Positions 8,887-17,138 are shown, numbered from the stretch's first letter. The stretch is 64,000 nucleotides of DNA from Clostridiales bacterium (GCA_015056365.1 SVGM01000002.1:62001-126000); one strand, 5' to 3'. A program made the numbers and translations. Notes: a model not told the origin generated them from the sequence alone.

Positions 8887-8920
8887 AAAAAGGTCGTTTC
8901 AAAAGCGACCTTTGTTTTTT
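8887..8920 (-). terminator. Terminator of the macrodomain gene
   Basis: On the minus strand AAAGGTCG and CGACCTTT form a stem followed by T residues, about 70 bp past the macrodomain stop. It separates that gene from the VWA-hydrolase pair. Confidence 0.75.
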
Positions 8921-8989
8921 CTTTCGTGCAAGTGACAATCAGGCGAACGGCATAGCAGAAACAAACGACTGTAACGCATGCTTGCATCA

Positions 8990-10042
8990 TCAAAGCATAG
9001 AGCAGCCCAGCAAGGGCTGGTCATAATAAAAAAGCACTTCATTGATCTCAAAAATATCGTATTGGTGTTTTTTTATGAAGTACTCGACGATGATATCAAA
9101 CTTATCGCTGTGAGACAGTGCAAGGCCCGCTTTCATCAATAGTTCCCGGGTTTCGTCAAGCGACAGCTCCAACGCGACAGCAAGGGCAAGCGCCGTTGTC
9201 TTTTTGGGTTTGTAATGAATGTCATTGTTGATCTTGGAAAAAAGCTTTTTGTCCAGATTGGCTTTCTTGTAACATTCTGCGTTCTTCATGCCTCGTTCTT
9301 TGATCTTTCGCAGCACCATCTGTGAAAAGCTTTCATCTACCTGTTCAAGGGCGGCTTCCAGCGAAGCTGCAGCCGCTGGTTCTGCATCGTTGAGTATGTT
9401 TTCCTGAACACACGATGCCGTCAGCGCAGAATCAGGCCTTTCTTTCAGCCTGCCCTGCACCTCTGTGCTGGCACAGTACATCTGTTCACGCCGGGGGAGC
9501 AGGTGTCCTTCCACGTATCGATCATCGATGTACTGCCTGATCCCGTCAAATAGTTTTTTGCCAATCTGTACCGTTTCGCTGTTAAACAGCACAAGATAAA
9601 CCATCATATCAACATCGGTTTCCAGCAAAAAAGCACCGATGACGTTCATTGCCACCTTCAAGGAGCGGTCGGCGGGATAACCATGTGCGCCTGATGAGAT
9701 CAGCGGAAACGCCACGCTTTTGCACCCAAGCTTCCGAGCGATCTGAAGCGCATTGCGGTAACAAGCGCTCAGCTTTTCCTGCTCACCAAACAAACCACCA
9801 CGCCACACCGGCCCTACGGTATGAATGACGTATCGGCAGGGAAGCTTGTATCCTCGGGTGACCTTTACCTCCCCCGGCCTGCAACCTCCCAAGGTCTGGC
9901 ACTCCGCCAGCAATTCAGGACCCGCAGCACGATGAACCGCACCATTCACACCGCTACCGTTGCTAAGGCGCTTGTTGGCAGCATTCACGACGGCGTCAAC
10001 CTGCATTCGGGTAATATCATTCCGTACAATATGAAAAGGCAT
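8990..10042 (-). CDS. Macrodomain protein with extra C-terminal module
   Basis: A 350-residue two-part protein. Residues 1-170 are a macrodomain (ADP-ribose binding or hydrolysis) with VVNAANKRLSNGSGVNGA, the Arg/His-rich AVHRAAGPELL, and the FPLISSGAHGYP phosphate-binding loop. After a linker (about 180-235), residues 240-350 form a charged helical module with IKERGMKNAECYKKA, KKTTALALAVALELSLDET and a final YDIFEINEVLFYYDQP element, resembling a helix-turn-helix or adaptor domain. This module is not part of ordinary macrodomains. Start ATG 10042 has GAGG about 10 bases upstream. The gene has its own promoter and terminator. Confidence 0.9.
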   Translation of the reverse strand: MPFHIVRNDITRMQVDAVVNAANKRLSNGSGVNGAVHRAAGPELLAECQTLGGCRPGEVKVTRGYKLPCRYVIHTVGPVWRGGLFGEQEKLSACYRNALQIARKLGCKSVAFPLISSGAHGYPADRSLKVAMNVIGAFLLETDVDMMVYLVLFNSETVQIGKKLFDGIRQYIDDRYVEGHLLPRREQMYCASTEVQGRLKERPDSALTASCVQENILNDAEPAAAASLEAALEQVDESFSQMVLRKIKERGMKNAECYKKANLDKKLFSKINNDIHYKPKKTTALALAVALELSLDETRELLMKAGLALSHSDKFDIIVEYFIKKHQYDIFEINEVLFYYDQPLLGCSML

Positions 10043-10092
10043 TTGATCAACCTCACTGCTGAAAGCGAATCATCATATGTCGTGATACAATC

Positions 10093-10121
10093 ATCATAGC
10101 ATACACAGAATGCCGTTGCAA
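10093..10121 (-). promoter_or_regulatory. Promoter of the macrodomain gene
   Basis: On the minus strand TTGCAA (10116-10121) and TATGAT (10093-10098) with a 17-bp spacer, about 50 bp before the start codon. Confidence 0.8.
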
Positions 10122-10150
10122 GCGAGCAGTGACATCAACTCACAACATCA

Positions 10151-10187
10151 AAACGCAGGAAGTGGGATCGTCCCGTTTCCTGCGTTT
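10151..10187. terminator. Hairpin, orphan terminator
   Basis: An 11-12 bp inverted repeat (AAACGCAGGAA with TTCCTGCGTTT) upstream of the macrodomain promoter. It may be the surviving terminator of the decayed gene that lay between here and tRNA-Ala. Confidence 0.5.
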
Positions 10188-10189
10188 GA

Positions 10190-10405
10190 ACTTCTTACAT
10201 CCGTTTTACCACTCGTGCAGCACATCATGCTCTGATTTTCCTGCCTTGGGCGCGTTCCAGCTTCCGGGCGATATGAACTGTCATATCGTCTCAGTCATCA
10301 GAAGGCAGGTCAAAGACACGCTTCATCTTCTCAATACAATAGCGCCGTAATCTCTTTCCTCATCTGAAAAATGGTGCTGATAATGACTTCCGACATCATT
10401 TCTCT
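10190..10405 (-). pseudogene. Possible decayed coding remnant
   Basis: This otherwise gene-free stretch (10122-10467) reads on the minus strand as short protein-like pieces broken by stops and shifts. A start at about 10405 gives MMSEVIISTIFQMRKE and about 22 residues before a stop. The next frame then continues IEKMKRVFDLPSDD, followed by VHIARKLERAQGRK. Family not recognised. It could be a genuine remnant or chance; the hairpin at 10151-10187 would be its terminator. Confidence 0.25.
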
Positions 10406-10434
10406 GGCGGCTCAGTCAACGAAATCTGCAAAAG

Positions 10435-10467
10435 AAAAACCCTCGAACCGTTATGGTTCAAGGGTTC
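10435..10467 (-). terminator. Terminator of tRNA-Ala
   Basis: On the minus strand the stem AACCCTTGAACC/GGTTCGAGGGTT is followed by TTTCTTTT, directly after the CCA end of tRNA-Ala. Confidence 0.85.
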
Positions 10468-10543
10468 TGGTGGAGCATAGGAGACTCGAACTCCTGACCC
10501 CAACACTGCCAGTGTTGTGCGCTACCAACTGCGCTAATGCCCC
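10468..10543 (-). tRNA. tRNA-Ala (GGC)
   Basis: Minus-strand cloverleaf with acceptor arms GGGGCAT/ATGCTCC (one wobble), anticodon GGC in the loop CTGGCAG, the T-loop GTTCGAGTC and encoded CCA (10468-10470). It is a single gene with its own promoter and terminator. Confidence 0.96.
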
Positions 10544-10556
10544 GTCAACGAAAGAT

Positions 10557-10585
10557 ATAATATCACAGATTTGATCATTTGTAAA
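10557..10585 (-). promoter_or_regulatory. Promoter of tRNA-Ala
   Basis: On the minus strand TTTACA (10580-10585) and TATTAT (10557-10562) with a 17-bp spacer, 13 bp before the mature tRNA. Confidence 0.82.
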
Positions 10586-10689
10586 CCCCCAATTTCAAAT
10601 TTTTTTCGTTTTTTTCTTCCGGTGGGAGTGTATGAAAAACAAATCTTTGGAATAGCCTATCCCCATTGGCTTTGGGAGGGATCAGCCGG

Positions 10690-11397
10690 ATGGGGAAAGA
10701 TGCGATCAAGATCGTGTGGCTGAGCCTGTGTTCGCTGACAGCGCTATTCGTGCTGACAAAGCTCATGGGCAAACGGCAGATGAGTCAGCTGACGTTGTTT
10801 GATTATATCGCAGGTATCAGTATCGGCTCCATGGCTGCGGAAGTAGCCTGCCATCCGGAACCAGAAAGCTGGCTTGGTCTGATCAGCATGGCGATCTACG
10901 GTGTTGCAGCGTTGCTGATCAATGTGCTCAACACCCGTTCGTTGAAGATACGCAAAGTGTTTTTGGGCGTTCCGCTGGTGCTGTATGATAATGGCCAGCT
11001 CTATCTGCGCAACCTGAAAAAGGCCAAACTGGACCTGAACGAATTGATGATGGAGTGCCGCGTATCGGGATACTTTGATCTGCGCCAGCTGCAACTGATC
11101 CTCATGGAGGTCAACGGCAAGCTGAGTTTTCTGCCCAACAGTCAGTACCGCCCGGCTACACCGGAGGATCTGTCCCTGAACCCATCCCAGGAGCGGCCCG
11201 CGGTGGCCGTCATTATGGACGGCGTTGCCTTTCCCAGCAGGCTTCAAGCCATTGGACTGAATGAAAGCTGGCTGGAAAAGCAGCTGCATGCGCAAGGGTA
11301 TGTCGGTGCGGAGCAAATCCTGCTGGCAACCGTCAGCAATGACAAGCTGGCGGTCTGGCCGAAGCAGGCTGCCCCTCCCAAAGAACACTATGTGTAA
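10690..11397 (+). CDS. DUF421 (YetF-like) membrane protein
   Basis: A 235-residue integral membrane protein. Three hydrophobic helices lie in the first 85 residues, including the family hallmark KLMGKRQMSQLTLFDYIAGI and ISIGSMAA. The cytoplasmic domain that follows (about 90-235) contains FLGVPLVLYDNGQL and ALIDEL-like NELMMECRVSGYFDLRQL. Function unknown; YetF is linked to envelope or spore physiology in Bacillus. Start ATG 10690 has GGGAGGGA 7 bases upstream; an upstream TTG (10666) has none. A 58-codon gene follows 12 bp later. Confidence 0.9.
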   Translation: MGKDAIKIVWLSLCSLTALFVLTKLMGKRQMSQLTLFDYIAGISIGSMAAEVACHPEPESWLGLISMAIYGVAALLINVLNTRSLKIRKVFLGVPLVLYDNGQLYLRNLKKAKLDLNELMMECRVSGYFDLRQLQLILMEVNGKLSFLPNSQYRPATPEDLSLNPSQERPAVAVIMDGVAFPSRLQAIGLNESWLEKQLHAQGYVGAEQILLATVSNDKLAVWPKQAAPPKEHYV

Positions 11398-11409
11398 AGG
11401 AGAACCGAA

Positions 11410-11586
11410 ATGAAACATGAAACCATCGATCCCAAGCAGAAGCACCAGTTGCAGTGTCCCCAGTGCGAGCCGGCGGACGAGCTGCGCCATCTGTCCGAAG
11501 ATCCAGAAAGCACGGACGTGCTGGGCAGCTACACAGGAACCCCAAGAGACGGCGGCGTTCCCGAACAGGACCCCGACGATCTGTAA
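11410..11586 (+). CDS. Small acidic protein with CxxC, partner of DUF421
   Basis: A 58-codon open frame with ATG 11410, AAAGGAGAA at 11396-11404 and stop TAA 11584-11586. The protein is soluble and acidic. It has a CPQC pair at residues 16-19 and a C-terminal SYTGTPRDGG...QDPDDL segment that looks like a conserved motif rather than random coding. It is 12 bp after the DUF421 gene and directly before a terminator, so the two form a transcription unit. Function unknown; metal binding through CxxC is possible but not shown. Confidence 0.75.
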   Translation: MKHETIDPKQKHQLQCPQCEPADELRHLSEDPESTDVLGSYTGTPRDGGVPEQDPDDL

Positions 11587-11617
11587 AGACCTTCTTTGAT
11601 ACGGCGACTGAGACACA

Positions 11618-11647
11618 AAAACGCCCCATCTTTCGATGGGGCGTTTA
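11618..11647. terminator. Bidirectional terminator
   Basis: A 12-bp stem (AAACGCCCCATC with GATGGGGCGTTT) and TTTC loop between the convergent DUF421 unit and pfkA. Confidence 0.92.
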
Positions 11648-11657
11648 TCATGCAATC

Positions 11658-12710
11658 TTACAGTCTGTTGATCAGATCATACAGTTCACGGTTGAAGTGC
11701 TTCTTCATGCTCAGGGCGTCGGCGATGGGCATGTTGAACACCTGGCCGTGACGCAGACCGATGGCCTGGTTGGCGATGCCGCGATTGAGCAGCTGCACAG
11801 CCAGATGGCCGGCCTCAAAGGCGAAGGCGCTGTCAGAGGCGCAGGGCACCGCACCGCGCTGTGTGTAACCGATAACGGTGGCGCGAGCCTCGATGCCATT
11901 GCACTTGCGCTTGAGGATGCTGGCCAGACGCTCGGCGTTCAGAGGTTCGCCGGGATAGATGGTCTTGCCGTTATCGTTGAGGAACTTGCGCCAGTCAAAT
12001 TCCTTCATCTTGTGCCAGCAGTGCTCGCCGATGATCAGCGTAGCACGGGTATTTCCTTTGGCGATCAGGCCGTTGAGACGGGTGGCCAGTTCATCCACGT
12101 CCCAATCCATCTCGGGGACAACCACCATTTCAGCGCCGGTAGCCATAGCAGTACGCATGGCGATATCGCCGGCATTGCGGCCCATGACCTGTACAACAGC
12201 AGGACGGTCATGACTGCGGCTGGTAGCGCGGATGGAGCGCACGGCGTCCACACACACGTTCACAGCGGTATCAAAGCCAAGAGTCTGCTCGGTGTATCCC
12301 AGGTCGTTGTCAATGGTGCCGGGGATGGCAACGCAGGGGATGCCGCACTCGCAAAGGCGCATAGCGCCGTTAAAGCTGCCGTCGCCGCCGATGACCACCA
12401 GAGCGTCCACGCCCATTTCACGCAGAGTCTGGGCAGCCTGCTTCTGCACTTCGGGCTTCTTGAACTCATCGCAGCGGGCAGTACGCAGGAAGGTACCGCG
12501 CTGGTCAGCGATGTCCAGCACCGTTTCCAGGCTCAGTTCAGCAATATCGTCCTCAGGATTGTCACTCAGACCCAGCAGGCCGTTATAGCCGCGCTTGATG
12601 CCCATCAGCTTGATATCGTACATCGCAGCGCAGCGAGCCACGGCCACAACCGCCGCATTCATTCCGGGGCTGTCGCCGCCGCTGGTCAAAATACCAATCT
12701 TTTTAATCAT
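11658..12710 (-). CDS. pfkA: ATP-dependent 6-phosphofructokinase
   Basis: A 350-residue PFK, the committed step of glycolysis. It has ILTSGGDSPGMNAAV at the N-terminus, VIGGDGSFNGA (the Gly of GGDG marks ATP rather than pyrophosphate as donor), PGTIDNDLGYT (catalytic Asp) and VMGRNAGDIA. It is about 30 residues longer than the Bacillus enzyme, mainly through small insertions. ATG 12710 has AAGGAGAG 7 bases before it. It has its own promoter and shares a terminator with the convergent DUF421 unit. Confidence 0.96.
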   Translation of the reverse strand: MIKKIGILTSGGDSPGMNAAVVAVARCAAMYDIKLMGIKRGYNGLLGLSDNPEDDIAELSLETVLDIADQRGTFLRTARCDEFKKPEVQKQAAQTLREMGVDALVVIGGDGSFNGAMRLCECGIPCVAIPGTIDNDLGYTEQTLGFDTAVNVCVDAVRSIRATSRSHDRPAVVQVMGRNAGDIAMRTAMATGAEMVVVPEMDWDVDELATRLNGLIAKGNTRATLIIGEHCWHKMKEFDWRKFLNDNGKTIYPGEPLNAERLASILKRKCNGIEARATVIGYTQRGAVPCASDSAFAFEAGHLAVQLLNRGIANQAIGLRHGQVFNMPIADALSMKKHFNRELYDLINRL

Positions 12711-12758
12711 TGTGTTCTCTCCTTACACAAAACTCCATGCGGCCCAGCCGCAACCACC

Positions 12759-12786
12759 AGTATAGCACAGCTTTCCTTTTTCGCAA
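12759..12786 (-). promoter_or_regulatory. Promoter of pfkA
   Basis: On the minus strand TTGCGA (12781-12786) and TATACT (12759-12764) with a 16-bp spacer, about 50 bp before pfkA. Confidence 0.75.
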
Positions 12787-12801
12787 GGGGCTTGGAACCA
12801 T

Positions 12802-12834
12802 ACAATCAAAATGTAAGCCATTACATCTTGATTT
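12802..12834 (-). terminator. Hairpin after the AraC-type gene
   Basis: A 13-bp inverted repeat (AATCAAGATGTAA with TTACATTTTGATT in the minus-strand transcript). It is fully paired only as minus-strand RNA, through a G-U pair, which suggests it ends the AraC-type transcript before the pfkA promoter. Confidence 0.6.
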
Positions 12835-12874
12835 TTTGTTGTATTTTGCAGAAATATTTTTCTCAGCCTGCTGG

Positions 12875-13783
12875 TTATTCGCCAGCTTTATCCTCGGACA
12901 TGCTCTTGCCGCCCACGTGTTTCAGGTAGGCCGTGGGGCTCATACCCACCACGTGCTTAAACTGCTTGCTGAAGTGGTACGGATCCGGCATGCCGATCTC
13001 CACACCCGTCTGGCGTACCCCCACGCCGCTGCGAAGCAGAGCCTTGGCGCGTTCCATCTTCAAAAACTGCAGATATCCCAACGGAGGAATACCAAGTTCC
13101 GCTGTAAACCGCTTGCGGAAGGTTTCCACAGGCATGCGGCTGATGGCGGCCATTTCTGCCAAGCTGAAGGAATCCTTGTAGCTGCCAGCGCGCATGGCGT
13201 CCACCACGCGGGCGATCTCATAGCTCAGGGTGGCACTGTTGGCCACGCTCTGGCCGCAATGCGCCGCCAGCAACGCCCACAGCAGCTGCTGCAGCTGGAA
13301 GCTGGCGTCGGCGGTATCCATATGGCGCACCACTACCTGTACGATCTGCCGAATCAGCACCACCTGCGTGGGCAACATACCCTGACGGGCGGGCAGGCGA
13401 TTGAACGCGTTCATCTGGCGCATGAAATTTTCCATAAGCGGGCCCGCCAGCACCAGCCACAGGATACGGGCGTCCTGTGCTTTTTGCAGCGTGCATCCCA
13501 CCGTACCGGCAGGAACAATCACACATTCGCCCTTGTTCAGGGTCAGGCTCAGGTCCTTATGGCCGAAAATGCAGCTGCCTTCTTCAGCCACCAGCCAAAG
13601 CGGCGCATCGCAGGGCTCCAGTTCATATTCCTCCTGGGCGAGGATCGCGCTTCCCGCTGTGTCGATCCATACCCCGGACTGACGCACAAGCTCAGCAGGC
13701 GTATGGGTTCCTTCCACGGTCACGCCCGGATCCGGATTGTTGGAATGAATGGGCTTAAAAATCGTCGTTGGCATGCTCTGCAC
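12875..13783 (-). CDS. AraC-family transcriptional regulator
   Basis: A 302-residue regulator. The N-terminal cupin-like sensor (about 20-150) has VEGTHTPAELVRQSG and CVIVPAGTVGCTL. The C-terminal pair of helix-turn-helix motifs (about 200-290) has FSLAEMAAISRMPVETFRKRF and the family signature IGMPDPYHFSKQFKHVVGMSPTAYL. The ligand is unknown, most likely a sugar or related metabolite. The start is GTG 13783 or ATG 13774; neither has a strong ribosome-binding site. It has its own promoter. The glycolytic gene pfkA lies downstream but beyond a hairpin. Confidence 0.92.
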   Translation of the reverse strand: MQSMPTTIFKPIHSNNPDPGVTVEGTHTPAELVRQSGVWIDTAGSAILAQEEYELEPCDAPLWLVAEEGSCIFGHKDLSLTLNKGECVIVPAGTVGCTLQKAQDARILWLVLAGPLMENFMRQMNAFNRLPARQGMLPTQVVLIRQIVQVVVRHMDTADASFQLQQLLWALLAAHCGQSVANSATLSYEIARVVDAMRAGSYKDSFSLAEMAAISRMPVETFRKRFTAELGIPPLGYLQFLKMERAKALLRSGVGVRQTGVEIGMPDPYHFSKQFKHVVGMSPTAYLKHVGGKSMSEDKAGE

Positions 13784-13826
13784 CGCTTTCTATCACTTGG
13801 GCAAACGTTGGTACACCCGATAAAAT

Positions 13827-13855
13827 ATTGTATCAGGGATGTAAAAAATGTGCAA
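13827..13855 (-). promoter_or_regulatory. Promoter of the AraC-type gene
   Basis: On the minus strand TTGCAC (13850-13855) and TACAAT (13827-13832) with a 17-bp spacer, 43 bp before the start. Confidence 0.78.
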
Positions 13856-13892
13856 GTACAAGGCAAAACTTTTCGCTTGGTTTCGTGATGGG

Positions 13893-14954
13893 TCACGCGC
13901 CGAAGAGCCTGCGGATATCCTGGAAGGTAAAGAACAGCATCAGGCCGATCAGCAGCGCATAACCTGCCAGATGGATATACGCCTCGATCCGCTGATCCAC
14001 CGGCTTGCGGCGGATGCCTTCAATGGCAAGGAAAATCAACCGACTGCCATCCAGGCCGGGAATCGGCAGCAAATTCATCAAGCCCAGATTGATGGAGATG
14101 AACACCGCCAGGTTCAAATAGACCGGAAAGCCGCCCTGGCTGGTCTCCTCCGCTACCAGTGACACAATGCCCACAGGACCGGCGCTTTGATCCAGTCCTT
14201 CGCCGGTGGTGACCATTTTGCCCAGCGCATCCACGATGGCGACGGCAGCCTCTGCCGTCATGTTCCATGCCTCAGGAATCACGCGGGAGGCAGGCAGTCT
14301 GGCATAGCCCTGCTGAATGGTGATACCGATCATGGGACGCTGGTATTCCTGACTATACACAGGCATCACGGAGAAGCTGAGTTCCTCGCCGTCGCGCAGA
14401 ACCGTGATGGGGATCTCCCTTTCGCCGCCGTAGGCGCCAATGGCGGCGCTGACGTCGTTGGCGGTGGCGTTGGTCAGTTCCACGTCGCCCACGCGCACAA
14501 ACACGTCGCCGGGTTCAAGACCGGCCTCCTGAGCAGGCATGCCCGCTTCTACCTCCGCCAGCAGCGGTGTGGTCGGAGTCACGCCATGGAAGGCCATCAA
14601 TACGATTGCCAGCACGAGCGCCAACAGTGCATTCATCAGCGGGCCGGAGAACACCGTCAGCATCCGTTTCCATACAGGCGCCCGGTTGTAGTTTCGGGGA
14701 TCGTCCTTCATCTCTCCGTTGGGATCGTCATCGGTATCGCCGAAAAACATACAATATCCGCCAAGCGGGATCAGGCGCAGGGAAAACTGTGTGCCCTTGC
14801 GGCTCATCCGGGACCAGAGCAGCTTGCCAAAGCCGACGGAGTATTCTTTCACGGCGATGCCGCACAGACGCGCCATGGCAAAATGGCCGAACTCATGCAC
14901 CATGATCAGCACGCCCAGCATCAGGATGGCAAGCAAAACATACAAAATCGTCAT
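13893..14954 (-). CDS. rseP: RIP metalloprotease RseP
   Basis: A 353-residue site-2-type intramembrane zinc protease. The HEFGH active site is at residues 20-24 within the first membrane helix. A PDZ domain (about 105-190) has EAGLEPGDVFVRVGDVEL, and the third metal ligand motif NLLPIPGLDG is near residue 295. Four membrane spans are visible. The start at ATG 14954 has GGAAG upstream; a longer frame begins at 15023 without support. In relatives it cleaves membrane-bound anti-sigma factors and signal-peptide remnants. It is the last gene of the frr-uppS-cdsA-dxr-rseP series. Confidence 0.95.
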   Translation of the reverse strand: MTILYVLLAILMLGVLIMVHEFGHFAMARLCGIAVKEYSVGFGKLLWSRMSRKGTQFSLRLIPLGGYCMFFGDTDDDPNGEMKDDPRNYNRAPVWKRMLTVFSGPLMNALLALVLAIVLMAFHGVTPTTPLLAEVEAGMPAQEAGLEPGDVFVRVGDVELTNATANDVSAAIGAYGGEREIPITVLRDGEELSFSVMPVYSQEYQRPMIGITIQQGYARLPASRVIPEAWNMTAEAAVAIVDALGKMVTTGEGLDQSAGPVGIVSLVAEETSQGGFPVYLNLAVFISINLGLMNLLPIPGLDGSRLIFLAIEGIRRKPVDQRIEAYIHLAGYALLIGLMLFFTFQDIRRLFGA

Positions 14955-15079
14955 GATTTGACTTCCTTTCCAAACGAAAAACATATCTGCAAAAATAGCA
15001 TATGCGGGCGGGCACGGCTTCACGCACCCATCCCGCAGTATATGCAGTGAGTCTGTTTGATATCAGTTCTGTCCGGGCG

Positions 15080-16246
15080 TCACTGTGCCAGCAGGCTCCG
15101 AGCGATCCGTCTTGCTTCGCCGTCGGCCAAATAGACCTGTTCCTCGGTATCTGCAGGACGGTCGCCCATGCGCTGGAGGGTTTCCTCCACCACGTCGAAA
15201 ATCCGTCCGATGGGCATTGCCGCCCCGTCCTTGCCCAGCAAGTGGAAAACCGCTTCTTCGTTTGCCGCGTTCAGGATGCAGCAAGCCGCGCCGCCCGCCG
15301 CCATGCACTCCCGTGCCAGGCGCAGGGAGGGGAAGCGTATCGGGTCAGGGGTTTCAAACGTAAGACCGCTGAGACGGAACAAATCCAGCTCTTCGCCGCC
15401 GGTGGGCAGACGCTCGGGATAGCTCATGGCGTAGAGAATGGGCAGTCGCATATCCGGCGTGCCCAGCTGCGCCATCAGCGCACCGTCCCGGAAGAAAATG
15501 CCGCTGTGCACCACGCTCTGGGGATGCACCACCACCTGAATCTGCTCAGGGGTGACGTCGAAAAGCCACTTGGCTTCGATCATCTCCAGTGCCTTGTTGA
15601 ACAGGGTAGCGCTGTCGATGGTGATCTTCTGTCCCATGACCCAGTTGGGATGCTTCAGCGCCGCATCCCGGGTAGCGCTGCGAATGGCGTCTGCGTCCCA
15701 GGTGCGGAACGGGCCGCCGGAGCAGGTGAGGGCGATGCGTTCGATGGGATTGCCCGCCGCGCCCTGTAGGCACTGAAAAATGGCGCTGTGTTCGCTGTCC
15801 ACAGGCAGCAGGGCATTCTCCCCCACCTGTCTGGCCGCTTCGGTGACCAGCTGCCCGCCGGCCACCAGCGCTTCCTTATTGGCCAGCAGCACACGCTTTT
15901 GATGACGCAGAGCGCTCAGAACGCTGCTCATACCCGCCATGCCTACCACAGACACCAGCACGTCATCGCAGTCACACTGGGCGGCAGCGGTCAGCGCCTC
16001 CTTGCCGAACACCCACTGGCAGAACCGAAGGTCCTCGGGAATCTCTTCATAGGGAATAGGGGTGCAAAGGCCTGCCATCTGAGGACGGAAGGCTCTCACC
16101 TGTTCAAAAAGCTTTTCCTTGCTGCGATTGGCGACCAGCGCCGTCACTTCAAAACGATCCGAATGAAGCGCAGCCACCATCAGCGTCTGGGTACCGATGC
16201 TGCCGGTGGAACCCAGAACCGCGATCCGGCGTTTCTTCTGTGCCAT
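15080..16246 (-). CDS. dxr: 1-deoxy-D-xylulose-5-phosphate reductoisomerase
   Basis: A 388-residue enzyme converting DXP to MEP with NADPH, the committed step of the non-mevalonate isoprenoid pathway. The N-terminal NADPH motif is LGSTGSIGTQTL. The metal and substrate site includes LPVDSEHSAIFQ (Asp and Glu ligands) and a Ser/Trp-containing flexible loop near TCSGGPFRTW. ATG 16246 is preceded by AAAGGAG with 7-base spacing, better than the upstream TTG at 16252. It lies 16 bp from cdsA. ispG of the same pathway is nearby on the other strand. Confidence 0.96.
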   Translation of the reverse strand: MAQKKRRIAVLGSTGSIGTQTLMVAALHSDRFEVTALVANRSKEKLFEQVRAFRPQMAGLCTPIPYEEIPEDLRFCQWVFGKEALTAAAQCDCDDVLVSVVGMAGMSSVLSALRHQKRVLLANKEALVAGGQLVTEAARQVGENALLPVDSEHSAIFQCLQGAAGNPIERIALTCSGGPFRTWDADAIRSATRDAALKHPNWVMGQKITIDSATLFNKALEMIEAKWLFDVTPEQIQVVVHPQSVVHSGIFFRDGALMAQLGTPDMRLPILYAMSYPERLPTGGEELDLFRLSGLTFETPDPIRFPSLRLARECMAAGGAACCILNAANEEAVFHLLGKDGAAMPIGRIFDVVEETLQRMGDRPADTEEQVYLADGEARRIARSLLAQ

Positions 16247-16262
16247 GGGCAAGCTCCTTTCC

Positions 16263-17138
16263 TTATGCCAGCAGAATCAGGCGGTAGCAGTATACCACGA
16301 TCGCCGTAAAGAAAATACTGTCCAGTCGGTCCATCATACCGCCGTGTCCAGGGAAGATGGTGCCGAAATCCTTCACCTTGCAGTGACGCTTGACCATGCT
16401 GGCAAACAGGTCGCCGATCTGTGCAGCGCATCCACCGATGAGGCCCACCAGCAGATCACCCCACACAGGGGTATGCATGACCGCGTCAGGCGCGGCTGCA
16501 GCAGCGATCCGGCCGATGGCAAACGCCACCAGAACACTGCCCGCAAGGCCGCCCAGCGAACCGGCGATGGTCTTGTTGGGACTAATGCTGGGGCAGAGCT
16601 TGGGGCCGCCCACGGCACTGCCCACAAAGTAGGCGAAAGTATCTCCACCCACCGCGATGCCGAACACCATAATCAGCAGCGTCAGCTGTAGGCTGTGGGG
16701 CTGGGTATCGAGCACGTTCATCAGGCACATGGCAGGCAGAACCACCGTGATCATGGGCATGACGCTGACCAGCACATCCAGAAGTTCAGGCTCCTTGCGG
16801 CGCATCACCTGCAGCAGCACGCACAGGCCCAGCAGCAGGATCACCGGCGCAATGGTCAGCGACGGGTAAAACATCATCAGCGGCGCAGAAATAATCAGCC
16901 CAGCATAGCTGGTCCAGCGTACAGGATGATGACCGCCTGCGGTAAGAGCCGCCAGTTCCTCCTGAAGGGCAACTACGGTACACAGGCAAAGCGCCGCAGC
17001 AAAATACCAGCCGCCAAGCCACAAAAACAGCGCCAGCGCCGTTACCAGAATCAAACCGGTGATGATGCGCTGCACCATGGAGTTCTTTTTCTTCTGTACG
17101 TTCGCCCCTTGCACATCAGGGGTACGGGTATCGTTCAT
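16263..17138 (-). CDS. cdsA: Phosphatidate cytidylyltransferase
   Basis: A 291-residue integral membrane enzyme making CDP-diacylglycerol from phosphatidate and CTP. Around eight hydrophobic helices fill residues 25-270, and the C-terminal CDS signature is complete: KRHCKVKDFGTIFPGHGG followed by DRLDS. A charged N-terminal tail of 20 residues precedes the first helix. ATG 17138 has AGGAGAG upstream. It is cotranscribed with uppS, 36 bp upstream. Confidence 0.95.
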   Translation of the reverse strand: MNDTRTPDVQGANVQKKKNSMVQRIITGLILVTALALFLWLGGWYFAAALCLCTVVALQEELAALTAGGHHPVRWTSYAGLIISAPLMMFYPSLTIAPVILLLGLCVLLQVMRRKEPELLDVLVSVMPMITVVLPAMCLMNVLDTQPHSLQLTLLIMVFGIAVGGDTFAYFVGSAVGGPKLCPSISPNKTIAGSLGGLAGSVLVAFAIGRIAAAAAPDAVMHTPVWGDLLVGLIGGCAAQIGDLFASMVKRHCKVKDFGTIFPGHGGMMDRLDSIFFTAIVVYCYRLILLA

